A stretch of DNA of 15,402 nucleotides from Acetofilamentum sp. (GTDB taxonomy: Bacteria > Bacteroidota > Bacteroidia > Bacteroidales > JAFGUD01): NCBI GenBank assembly GCA_020722645.1, contig DYKL01000042.1:1-15402 (forward strand). The letters are read 5' to 3'. A program made the position numbers and the translations under genes. The notes under the pieces were generated by a model. That model had not been told where the DNA came from. It saw only the letters and a list, made by a program, of their open reading frames with translations, and ran no database searches. Positions within the stretch are counted from its first letter, which is position 1. Every line of letters starts with the position of its first letter. Below, piece by piece: positions 6,223-13,538 of the stretch.

Positions 6223-6388
6223 AGGAATATGTTTTAAAAAATAGTCCGATCTCAGAGATACTTTGCGTTTCTTTCTTTGCGTTTCTTTGCGGTAAAAAAT
6301 ATAATTCAAATATTTAACCGCAGAGAACCGCCAAGATTTTCACAAAGAGCCGCAAAGAAATACAGACATTAATTTAGTACATATTCCT
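6223..6388. repeat. Palindromic, MITE-like intergenic element, 166 bp
   Basis: AGGAATATGT (6223-6232) and ACATATTCCT (6379-6388) are perfect inverted repeats, and the match continues inward as TAAA after two mismatches. Inside, CTTTGCG-rich DNA (6261-6292) faces ACCGCAGAGAACCGCCAAG and GCCGCAAAGAAAT (6317-6361) as a second, imperfect inverted repeat. It encodes nothing and no target duplication is clear, so a fixed intergenic repeat or RNA-level structure is as likely as a mobile element. Confidence 0.5.
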
Positions 6389-6439
6389 AAAAATAATGTT
6401 ACTGAATTTTCGCACTTGAATTAAATAGTTGAATTTAAG

Positions 6440-6456
6440 GTGGAATTTACCTCCAC
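6440..6456. repeat. GTGGAATTTACCTCCAC box, copy 1
   Basis: A 17-bp quasi-palindrome (5-bp stem GTGGA/TCCAC) identical at 16 of 17 positions to 6601-6617. Confidence 0.5.
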
Positions 6457-6600
6457 ACTCAGTCATATTGGAAATATCTTGCTTGAATTGAAAGTAATAT
6501 GTAAATTTAAAAATTCATAAGTGCAATTAATTGTACATTGTTCTTAATTAAACATCAAGCTATTAATGCAGGCAAGTTGCTTCCAGCATGACTATTTTAC

Positions 6601-6617
6601 GTGGAATTTCCCTCCAC
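6601..6617. repeat. GTGGAATTTCCCTCCAC box, copy 2
   Basis: Second copy of the 17-bp quasi-palindrome at 6440-6456, with one substitution. It directly precedes the 41-bp tandem repeats. The two boxes bracket about 145 bp and could be the borders of one element. Confidence 0.5.
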
Positions 6618-6738
6618 CCTTTGCTTTTTCGGATTTGTAATCCAAAAACACTATAAATCCTTTGCTTTTTCTGATTTGTAATCCGAAAACACTATAAATC
6701 CTTTGCTTTTTCTGATTTGTAATCCGAAAACTATAAAT
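6618..6738. repeat. Three tandem 41-bp units, each with a small palindrome
   Basis: Units are 6618-6658 (41 bp), 6659-6699 (41 bp) and 6700-6738 (39 bp, missing CA). Each begins CCTTTGCTTTTTC, carries a GATTTGTAATC core (a 6-bp stem CGGATT/AATCCG, imperfect in some copies) and ends CTATAAAT. A degenerate fourth GATTTCTAATCCGAA follows at about 6759-6773. The position is just downstream of the T9SS operon, so transcripts may end or be stabilised here; that is inference. Confidence 0.75.
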
Positions 6739-6814
6739 CAAACAATTACTGAATTTAGATTTCTAATCCGAATTATTAATATAAACATATTTTCTCGGCT
6801 TTTGTTTCAATAAT

Positions 6815-8803
6815 TTATTGTGCGATAATTTTGGCTTCGACACGTCTGTTTTCTTGTCTTCCTTCTTCGGTATAATTAGTGGCAATTGGTTTTTCGTCTC
6901 CGTAACCAACTGCAATAAGCCTGTCTTTTGAAATACCATTCTGAACCATATAATTGACAACCGACTGTGCTCTTGCCTGTGATAATTTTTTATTATATTG
7001 AGAAACTCCAATATTATCTGTATGTCCCGAAATTTCAACTTTAATTTTCGGGTATTGCTTCATAATTGAGATTAATCTATTGATTTCCGGCAATGATTCA
7101 TCTCTCAAATCTGATTTGTTAAAGTCAAAGTTTACATTTTTCAGAATAACGGTTGCACCAAGTTCTATTGGTTGCAAAGCAATATCTTTCTGAGTAATTA
7201 AAACAGATTTGTCGATGTTTATAATCTCCGTGTAAAACATATATTCCGGCGATGTTGCTGTTATTGTAAGCGTATCGACATCTTTGATTTGTATTTCATA
7301 TTTTCCGCTAACAGAGTCTGATTTGAAGTTTCCGATGCTTTTATTATTTGCTATATCATAAAGTTCAAGATTTACACCGATTGGTTTTTTTGTTTTAATA
7401 TCGGTAACAGTTCCGGTCAGAATAAGTAAAGGTTTGAGTTCAAAATTAATATTTTTTTGTTCTTCGTCCAAAATTTTCACAGGATAAGTTTGACTTTCAT
7501 AATTCTTAGAAGAAATTTTAAAATTATAATCTCTTTGCTGATTGAGAGTTGTAGAATAATTGCCCAAAGTATTTGAATTAATAGTGTCAATAATTTTGTT
7601 GTTTTCCATAATTACAATTTCGGAAGATATCGGCTCTTTGGTATATAAATTTGTAACATTCCCGAAAATGTAAGTTTTCTGTGGTTTTAAGAAAAAATCC
7701 TTTTGTATTTCGGTTTGAGTAATATCAACATTTACAAAGTCTTTTGCCGGATAATATTCATTGCAACTTACCTCAAAAGAGTAGGTTTTTTCAGGATAAA
7801 CTTCTATTTGATAAAAACCGTTTTCTTTCGTTGAACTAAATTCGGCGATTTTTGTATCCTGTTCAAATACAATTATTTTAGCATTGAGAGGTGTTTTGTC
7901 TTTACTATCGTAAACATTTCCAAAAATATTGACTTTTAAAGGAATTTTTTCATTTTTATTGAATCTGTACAAAACCTGTATTTCGTGACTTCCGTTGTTT
8001 GTAGTAGAAATAGGGCGTGTTTCTGCTTGATATGCATATCCGATTGAATAATTTTTATAATTATATCCCAGACTGAAAATAAAACTTTTACTTGAACGAA
8101 AAGCCATCTGTCCCCAGAAAGTATTGTTCCACGAAGCTGATAAATTACCGTCGAACTGAAAAGGAGCGGCTTTTGCACCTCGTAGCAATACAGACGGTTT
8201 TATACTCCAGACATCGTTGATTTGATAATTATAACCAAAAATTGCAATAGAATATATATTGGCAGATTTGTACTCAAATAATTGAGGCATAATGAATTGA
8301 GCATCAAAATTTCTGTAATTGTACATTAAACCCAATCCTGAAACAAAAGCAGTTTTATTATAATAATCTTCGCTCAGTTTAATATCTGTAAAATCAACAT
8401 TTACAGCGTTTTCAGACATAATTCTGTCAAAACTCAAACCAAAAGACAAACCCATTTTCAGATAATGAGTTTCATCAAAATCTATTTTATATGCGTATTT
8501 TAAATTTGCTTTGGTATAAGTCAGTAAACCGCTTCTGAAGTTAGAAACCGAGAAACCGGCTCCCATATTCGGCAAAAAAGAAATTACAGCTCCGAGTTCA
8601 TTGTTTTTTGGAGTTCCGTTAAAATCTACCCATTGTAAATGAGAATTAATATAAGCCATCAGATAATCCTTTCCAACCGACATCGAAGGATTATAAAGCA
8701 ACGGATTTTGATTGTACAAATTGTAGTCTTTCAATTCCTGTGCTTTCAAAACACCTGACAGACAGATTATTATGATTATTATGTTTAAAATTTTCTTTTG
8801 CAT
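6815..8803 (-). CDS. PorP/SprF-family outer-membrane protein fused to OmpA peptidoglycan-binding domain
   Basis: A 662-residue fusion. Signal peptide 1-21 (ends KAQ). Residues about 22-290 are a PorP/SprF-type beta-barrel (LYNQNPLLYNPSMSVGKDY near the start, then repeated amphipathic strands ending HEIQVLYRFNKN). Three carboxypeptidase-regulatory-like units follow, opening IFGNVYDSKDKTPLNAKIIV (about 298), IFGNVTNLYTKEPISSEIVI (about 380) and LTGTVTDIKTKKPIGVNLEL (about 462). The C-terminal OmpA domain (about 550-662) has NFDFNKSDL and the peptidoglycan-binding pair Asp596 (HTDN) and Arg611 (LSQARA). In the T9SS, SprF-like proteins are partners for secretion of type B sorting-domain substrates and are encoded next to them. 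Here the gene starts 20 nt after the stop of such a substrate. The OmpA domain would anchor the partner to the cell wall. Gene intact. Confidence 0.9.
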   Translation of the reverse strand: MQKKILNIIIIIICLSGVLKAQELKDYNLYNQNPLLYNPSMSVGKDYLMAYINSHLQWVDFNGTPKNNELGAVISFLPNMGAGFSVSNFRSGLLTYTKANLKYAYKIDFDETHYLKMGLSFGLSFDRIMSENAVNVDFTDIKLSEDYYNKTAFVSGLGLMYNYRNFDAQFIMPQLFEYKSANIYSIAIFGYNYQINDVWSIKPSVLLRGAKAAPFQFDGNLSASWNNTFWGQMAFRSSKSFIFSLGYNYKNYSIGYAYQAETRPISTTNNGSHEIQVLYRFNKNEKIPLKVNIFGNVYDSKDKTPLNAKIIVFEQDTKIAEFSSTKENGFYQIEVYPEKTYSFEVSCNEYYPAKDFVNVDITQTEIQKDFFLKPQKTYIFGNVTNLYTKEPISSEIVIMENNKIIDTINSNTLGNYSTTLNQQRDYNFKISSKNYESQTYPVKILDEEQKNINFELKPLLILTGTVTDIKTKKPIGVNLELYDIANNKSIGNFKSDSVSGKYEIQIKDVDTLTITATSPEYMFYTEIINIDKSVLITQKDIALQPIELGATVILKNVNFDFNKSDLRDESLPEINRLISIMKQYPKIKVEISGHTDNIGVSQYNKKLSQARAQSVVNYMVQNGISKDRLIAVGYGDEKPIATNYTEEGRQENRRVEAKIIAQ

Positions 8804-8823
8804 AGCTTTAAATTTTGATTTTA

Positions 8824-11800
8824 TTATCTGATCACAGTAATATATCCTTTGTAAGTTAATGAACCGTTGTTGAAAACATAAAAATAAGTCCCGTCAGGCA
8901 ATTCCTTGCCATTGTATGTCGCATCCCAAGTGTTGTCGTAGTTTTGGACAGTATAAATTATTTCGCCAAGAGAATTAAAAATGTTCAGAGTATAACCATA
9001 CAAAGCTTCAACGCCTTTTATTTCCCAAAAATCATTTTTACCGTCTCCGTCGGGCGACATAAAATTCGGAATTGCAAGTTCAACATCAGTCCATAAAACT
9101 GTAACAACAGCAGATTTTGTGTCAGCTTGAGCGGCATTATCAGTAACGGTTAAATTAACAATATTTTCACCTATGTCAGTTGTATCAAAATCAGTAATAT
9201 CAAGCGTCATCGAAACAAGCTGACAATCATCAAAAGAGCCGTCATCAATATCTTGCGGAGTAATAGAAGCATAACCGTTTGCATCAAGATAAACTGTAAT
9301 GTCTTTTGTTTGAGCTGTCGGTTTTACATTCACAACGCTTACAATTTGTTCTTCGGTAACGACATTTCCGTTTCCGTCATTAAAAGACCAATTAATGAGA
9401 TAATTACCGGGTTGATTATAAAAAACAGGGTCAGTAGTTGAGCCTGTCAAATTTCCGCAATTATCAGTAGCAGAAGGAGAATTTACAGTAATTTCGCAAT
9501 TTTCCGTAATATTTTCAACATCAGGGACAGGCGGTTGATTATCCACAATTAGAACGTCAAAATCGCAGGTTTTAAAGTTACCAAGAGCATCTTCAATTCT
9601 GTATGAAACGCCAGTAGTACCCGTGTTGAAAGTTTGACCGCTTGCATCGTTAATACCTGTATTTACAGAATTTCCGGTGGTAGCACCCGTAAAAGTCCAG
9701 ATTTGATTTACAATCCCGCAATCCTGACTTGTTAAAGGAGTTATATTTGTTACAACAGAGTTACAAAAACCATCATCAGCATTTTGAACAAGGTCGTTAG
9801 GACAAACAATTGACATTTCTTCGGCAATAATTTCCGCAATTTCCCATTCGCTTGCACAACCGGTTGATTGATTAAAAGTTTGAGCATAAATCAGAAAAGT
9901 GGTATTCTGATGAATTGTTGTTGTAAATTCAAAAGGTTCGCTGTTGTCTGAGTCTGAGATATTGGAACCGTCTAATGAGAAGTTGATTGAATTACCTTCG
10001 TTACCGATAATCGCAGCAATAGTATAATCCTGTGTCCCGCAAATCGTATCATTTGAAACAATTGGCTGAGAAGGGATTAGGTTTGCATAAGCAGTAGCCT
10101 CAACCCAGTCGGAAAGACATTGTTCGGCTGTGATTGTCCTTGCAAAAACATTTATTTGAGAACCTTCGGCAAGTGAGTAAGTTGTAAACTGATAAGGCGA
10201 ACTTACTGTTTCAACCGGATTAACTCCATCATAAGAAAACTGAACATCATTTCCGTTGGAATTTGAAGCAGTAAGAGTAATTTCTCCGGCTCCGCAAATA
10301 CTTTCGTCCTGTAAATCAGGTGATTGTATATTATTGATTGACAAATCGTTAGATGTGAGATTTTCGCCTCCGTAAAGTTTAGTTCCTGAAACAGTTACAT
10401 TAAAATCGTAATCTGCAGTTAAGCCGAAAATCGTTGTCAGTCGCAATCTTGCATTATATTTGTCAATATATGAAACATTTTCAATAGATAGACCAATAGG
10501 CACATTATTCAAGGTAAAATCAGAAATCTGCAGATTATTGTCAATAAAAAAGTCATTTTCAATAAAAACGTTAATTTCGGCATTATTAAGATTTCCGTTT
10601 GATAAACAGGACGGACTGCTTAAAACAGCAGATTCAATAAGAGGTTCAAAAATTATGTTTTGCTGAGCCGTAATATCACTGCTGTAGCCCAATCCCTCAA
10701 AAGCATCAGAGCTTATAATCACAGGAGAAGATATCTGAACATCATAATCAGCAGTTGAGTTGCCTGATAAAATTATATAAGCCTGATTTGTCCGGCAACC
10801 TTCAATAATTGTATCAATAGATACGCCGTCAGGGATATTAGTAACTTCCCAATCTGAAATATCAAAAGGAATTTTAAAAACACCATTGGTAATTGTAACC
10901 AAAATGGAAGCACCGTTTTCAAATCCTTCGTAAATAGTATTTGGAGTTGAAGCATTTACAACAGGCAGAGATTTTACAATGTACTGATAATTTGAATTAT
11001 TGACAGAATTGTTGATTCTGAGCGAAAAATAATCTATTGAAGCCAAATCGGGATTTGAAGACTGGGCAGATAAAGCATAAAAATCCAGAACAGTATTTTC
11101 AGACTGTACAGGGATTGTAGCAGTTCCGGTGTTCGTTCCAACAGGAATATCAACATAAGAAAGATTTGAAGTAGTCCAGCCGTCATTAGTCCATCTTATA
11201 AAAAAATATTCATTTGCGTTTCTGTTGCCGCTTAAATCAACCGTAACAGTAACAATGTCATCAGGATAAACAATTCCGGCAGGAGAACGTTGTACATTTG
11301 TTATTTCATTAGGCAGAAAATCAGTTTCAAGGACACACAAATCATTATTTCCGTCTTGATTTAAGCTGATTATTGCTGTGTAATAATAAGATGCAGAAGT
11401 ATTCAGAACCAAGTTGCCGGCTCCCAAAACCGCACCGTTTGAATAAAAAGTATTTGCATTGATATTTCCACCACCCCATTTCGGGTCATAATCGTCAGGT
11501 GCTAAATTGAAAAGAATTTGTTTGTTGCCCGAACTTGCCGCCTGCACATAGAATGCTCTTACTAAACCCCTGTGAGAGCCTGTATTAGTATTTACCCAAG
11601 AACCTGAAAAATCACCTTCAAGATTAGAAGGACCGGTTGTGTTGTCAACACCAAATCCACCAATTGTAAACGAATACAAAGGCACTTCAGGGTCATCTGA
11701 CTGAATATTAACAAGACATTGTATTTGTTCGTTATTCGGTTTGACATAAGTCGGGGAAAAAGTTATTTCAAAATTTACGTTACCACCTGAAATAACAGGA

Positions 11801-12888
11801 CTTGCGGGTTGTAAAGAAACAGAAAACTGACCGGCATCTGCTCCCGTCAAACTAATCTTTGGAACACCAGTCAGGTTTAAAGCTACATTACCTTTATTTG
11901 AAATAGTAAATGTGTTAGTTTTACTTTGCGTCAATTGAACATTGCCGAAAAAAGTATTCTGAACATAATCAGGGACAGTAGTTTGATTCGGGATAATGTA
12001 GGTATTGCCGTAAACATATATTTCAGGTTCGTCAGGACAAAGTTTTAAAGTAGATGTCAGAATTGTGTTTGAATTATCGCTTGTACAAACCCCGTCGTAA
12101 GCTCTGACCCTGAAATAGTAACTTACAGCATTGTTCAGACCGGTTATGTTTTTTGAAAGCACATTGCCGACATCAAGATTTTCGTAGCCGCTAACAAAAG
12201 TTGAAAAATCGTCTGTTGTTGAAATATCTATAAAATAACTCACCGCCGTTGCTACAGGCAGCCAATTGACTGTAAACGAATTATCAGTGATATCCGAAGA
12301 AGTTGTAGCTACGGGTGTTTGTGGTAATTGAACAGGTGAAACAATAATCGGTAAAGCATCACTCCAGCAATGCGGATAATCATCTAATCTAGCTCTTAAA
12401 AAAATTGTCTGATTTGAATAAAAAGTAATGTCATTTTGTGCCGAATAACCGGTTATATTGGTCTCGTGTTCACCAAATTGGTAAAAATATGAAACATCAG
12501 TTGAAGGAGTAATATGAGAAACAGTTGAATTCCCGCAATTTTGAATAATTGAATATTCGGATAGCACCGGAGCAGGAGGATTCTGAATTATTGAGACATC
12601 AACAGAAATGCTGTTTTCCGACCAACCGTTTGAATTATAAGCCATCAGATAGTATGTTCCGTCAGAATAAACAGTATCCGTCAAATCATCGTTTGATAAA
12701 TCAGTGCCACTGGGGTTTGTTCCTTGCCAATACCAAGAAGTTTGAGCCGGTGCGGCAGTCCTGTACAACACCGAAAATCCGCAATAATTAACGACTTTCG
12801 GTTGTGCAGGTATTTGAGGCAACTGGGAAAAAACTGTAAAAAAAGAAAAGAAGAAAAAGAGCAAAAAAGTAAATATTTTTGTATTCAT
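8824..12888 (-). CDS. Large T9SS-secreted adhesin-like protein with gliding-motility-associated (type B) C-terminal domain
   Basis: A 1354-residue modular surface protein. Signal peptide 1-22 (MNTKIFTFLL..., ends FSQ). Modules in order: Ig-like N-terminal region (about 25-185), fibronectin type III (about 188-282, TDNSFTVNWLP and VSYYFRVRAYDG), choice-of-anchor-D-like domain (about 288-413, TFTISNKGNVALNL, FEITFSP), a carbohydrate-binding-like region of uncertain type (about 422-660), further beta-sandwich repeats, two Cys-containing repeats opening ESICGAGEITLTAS and DTICGTQDYTIAA, HYR-like repeats (VDNQPPVPDVENITENC), and the type B sorting domain in the last 82 residues (IPNFMSPDGDGKNDFWEIKG to LPDGTYFYVF). 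The type B domain directs export by the T9SS with a SprF-like partner, encoded next. I chose ATG 12886-12888, not the longer frame to 12954, because the promoter lies inside that extension. Ligand unknown. Confidence 0.92.
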   Translation of the reverse strand: MNTKIFTFLLFFFFSFFTVFSQLPQIPAQPKVVNYCGFSVLYRTAAPAQTSWYWQGTNPSGTDLSNDDLTDTVYSDGTYYLMAYNSNGWSENSISVDVSIIQNPPAPVLSEYSIIQNCGNSTVSHITPSTDVSYFYQFGEHETNITGYSAQNDITFYSNQTIFLRARLDDYPHCWSDALPIIVSPVQLPQTPVATTSSDITDNSFTVNWLPVATAVSYFIDISTTDDFSTFVSGYENLDVGNVLSKNITGLNNAVSYYFRVRAYDGVCTSDNSNTILTSTLKLCPDEPEIYVYGNTYIIPNQTTVPDYVQNTFFGNVQLTQSKTNTFTISNKGNVALNLTGVPKISLTGADAGQFSVSLQPASPVISGGNVNFEITFSPTYVKPNNEQIQCLVNIQSDDPEVPLYSFTIGGFGVDNTTGPSNLEGDFSGSWVNTNTGSHRGLVRAFYVQAASSGNKQILFNLAPDDYDPKWGGGNINANTFYSNGAVLGAGNLVLNTSASYYYTAIISLNQDGNNDLCVLETDFLPNEITNVQRSPAGIVYPDDIVTVTVDLSGNRNANEYFFIRWTNDGWTTSNLSYVDIPVGTNTGTATIPVQSENTVLDFYALSAQSSNPDLASIDYFSLRINNSVNNSNYQYIVKSLPVVNASTPNTIYEGFENGASILVTITNGVFKIPFDISDWEVTNIPDGVSIDTIIEGCRTNQAYIILSGNSTADYDVQISSPVIISSDAFEGLGYSSDITAQQNIIFEPLIESAVLSSPSCLSNGNLNNAEINVFIENDFFIDNNLQISDFTLNNVPIGLSIENVSYIDKYNARLRLTTIFGLTADYDFNVTVSGTKLYGGENLTSNDLSINNIQSPDLQDESICGAGEITLTASNSNGNDVQFSYDGVNPVETVSSPYQFTTYSLAEGSQINVFARTITAEQCLSDWVEATAYANLIPSQPIVSNDTICGTQDYTIAAIIGNEGNSINFSLDGSNISDSDNSEPFEFTTTIHQNTTFLIYAQTFNQSTGCASEWEIAEIIAEEMSIVCPNDLVQNADDGFCNSVVTNITPLTSQDCGIVNQIWTFTGATTGNSVNTGINDASGQTFNTGTTGVSYRIEDALGNFKTCDFDVLIVDNQPPVPDVENITENCEITVNSPSATDNCGNLTGSTTDPVFYNQPGNYLINWSFNDGNGNVVTEEQIVSVVNVKPTAQTKDITVYLDANGYASITPQDIDDGSFDDCQLVSMTLDITDFDTTDIGENIVNLTVTDNAAQADTKSAVVTVLWTDVELAIPNFMSPDGDGKNDFWEIKGVEALYGYTLNIFNSLGEIIYTVQNYDNTWDATYNGKELPDGTYFYVFNNGSLTYKGYITVIR

Positions 12889-12900
12889 ATCGGGGAGTTG

Positions 12901-12933
12901 TTTAATTTTGATAAAAATCTTACCAAAATTAAA
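12901..12933. promoter_or_regulatory. 10-bp inverted repeat spanning the adhesin -7 box and transcription start
   Basis: TTTAATTTTG (12901-12910) and CAAAATTAAA (12924-12933) are perfect complements separated by 13 nt. One arm contains the -7 box and the other lies in the 5' leader, with the predicted start between them. A repressor or activator operator is possible, as is a coincidence of AT-rich DNA. Confidence 0.4.
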
Positions 12934-12955
12934 CCTTTTTAAGAAATAAAACAAA
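12924..12955 (-). promoter_or_regulatory. Bacteroidota-type promoter of the T9SS adhesin operon
   Basis: On the minus strand TTTG (12952-12955), a 20-nt spacer, then TAATTTTG (12924-12931): an exact TTTG-N20-TAnnTTTG. Transcription would start near 12917, about 29 nt before the adhesin ATG at 12888. This also fixes the adhesin start. Confidence 0.72.
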
Positions 12956-13006
12956 AACTTTACGATTTAATTTATGCTAACGTTTGCGGAAAAAATATAC
13001 TGGTAA

Positions 13007-13222
13007 TGTGTTAATTTGAAAATTTGAAAATGTGTTAATTTGAAAATGTGTTAATTTGAAAATGTGTTAATTTGAAAATTTGAAAATGTGTTAATTTGAA
13101 AATTTGAAAATGTGTTAATTTGAAAATGTGTTAATTTGAAAATGTGTTAATTTGAAAATTTGAAAATGTGTTAATTTGAAAATTTGAAAATGTGAAAATG
13201 TGTTAATTTGAAAATGTGTTAA
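13007..13222. repeat. Phased octamer array, 27 perfect 8-bp units
   Basis: The whole stretch is an unbroken run of 8-bp words without a single extra base: x=TGTGTTAA, y=TTTGAAAA and one z=TGTGAAAA. Grouping xy as A and y as B gives A B A A A B, A B A A A B, A B z A x. The first 80 bp (13007-13086) and the next 80 bp (13087-13166) are identical, a higher-order duplication. Frequent TAA and TGA triplets rule out a long coding frame. It lies between the divergent adhesin operon and the 13539 gene. Confidence 0.9.
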
Positions 13223-13242
13223 TTATTTGATAATCCGGTATT

Positions 13243-13386
13243 TAGTGTCAGAAAGAAAACCGCTTGTGTCAAAAAGAAAACGTCAAGAACAAGGCTTTTG
13301 AAGATAAAAAAAACGGAGTTTATTTTGTAAATGAGTATTTTTTTATCAAGAATAACGCAGTTATTGACGTTTTCTTGCAGACACTA
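13243..13386. repeat. Large inverted repeat with nested direct repeats
   Basis: AAGAAAACGTCAA (13274-13286) and TTGACGTTTTCTT (13364-13376) are perfect 13-bp complements around 77 nt. Outside them TAGTGTC (13243-13249) pairs with GACACTA (13380-13386). The left arm contains a 16-bp direct repeat, GTGTCAGAAAGAAAAC (13245-13260) and GTGTCAAAAAGAAAAC (13266-13281), differing at one base. No convincing gene lies within the loop. Confidence 0.65.
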
Positions 13387-13538
13387 TTTAATGAATTATA
13401 AAAGTAAAGAAATAAACCGTTGTGAGTATAACTTGAAAAAAATTGTCCAATTTCACTAAAAAAAATTTTCATCAAAAAATTTTAAAAAAATTTGGTATTT
13501 ACCTTAAAAATATTAAATATTGAAAAAAAAAATAAAAA

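Larger units (their letters stand above)
6120..6814. other. Repeat-rich non-coding region, 695 bp
   Basis: No gene is supported on either strand. It contains the upstream region of the lipoprotein gene, a palindromic element (6223-6388), two near-identical GTGGAATTTnCCTCCAC boxes (6440-6456, 6601-6617), and three tandem 41-bp units (6618-6738). It separates the lipoprotein gene from the end of the T9SS operon. No intrinsic terminator with a T tract was recognised. Confidence 0.6.
12956..13538. other. Intergenic region between the divergent adhesin operon and the type A T9SS gene
   Basis: Besides the octamer array and the inverted repeat it holds only very AT-rich DNA. A TTTG box near 13490 with TAAATATTG about 19 nt later is a poor match to a promoter for the plus-strand gene, so I do not call one. 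A 42-codon frame from ATG 13331 covers one arm of the inverted repeat and has no recognisable content. Confidence 0.5.

Noticed and set aside
12889..12954. Longer adhesin start
   Set aside because: It would place the start codon upstream of the promoter and hide the signal peptide; MNTKIFTFLL gives a standard signal peptide.
13007..13222. CRISPR array
   Set aside because: The repeats are only 8 bp, directly adjacent, and no variable spacers separate them.
13331..13459. 42-codon frame beginning MSIFLSRITQLL
   Set aside because: It overlaps an inverted-repeat arm and has no recognisable motif or ribosome-binding signal.
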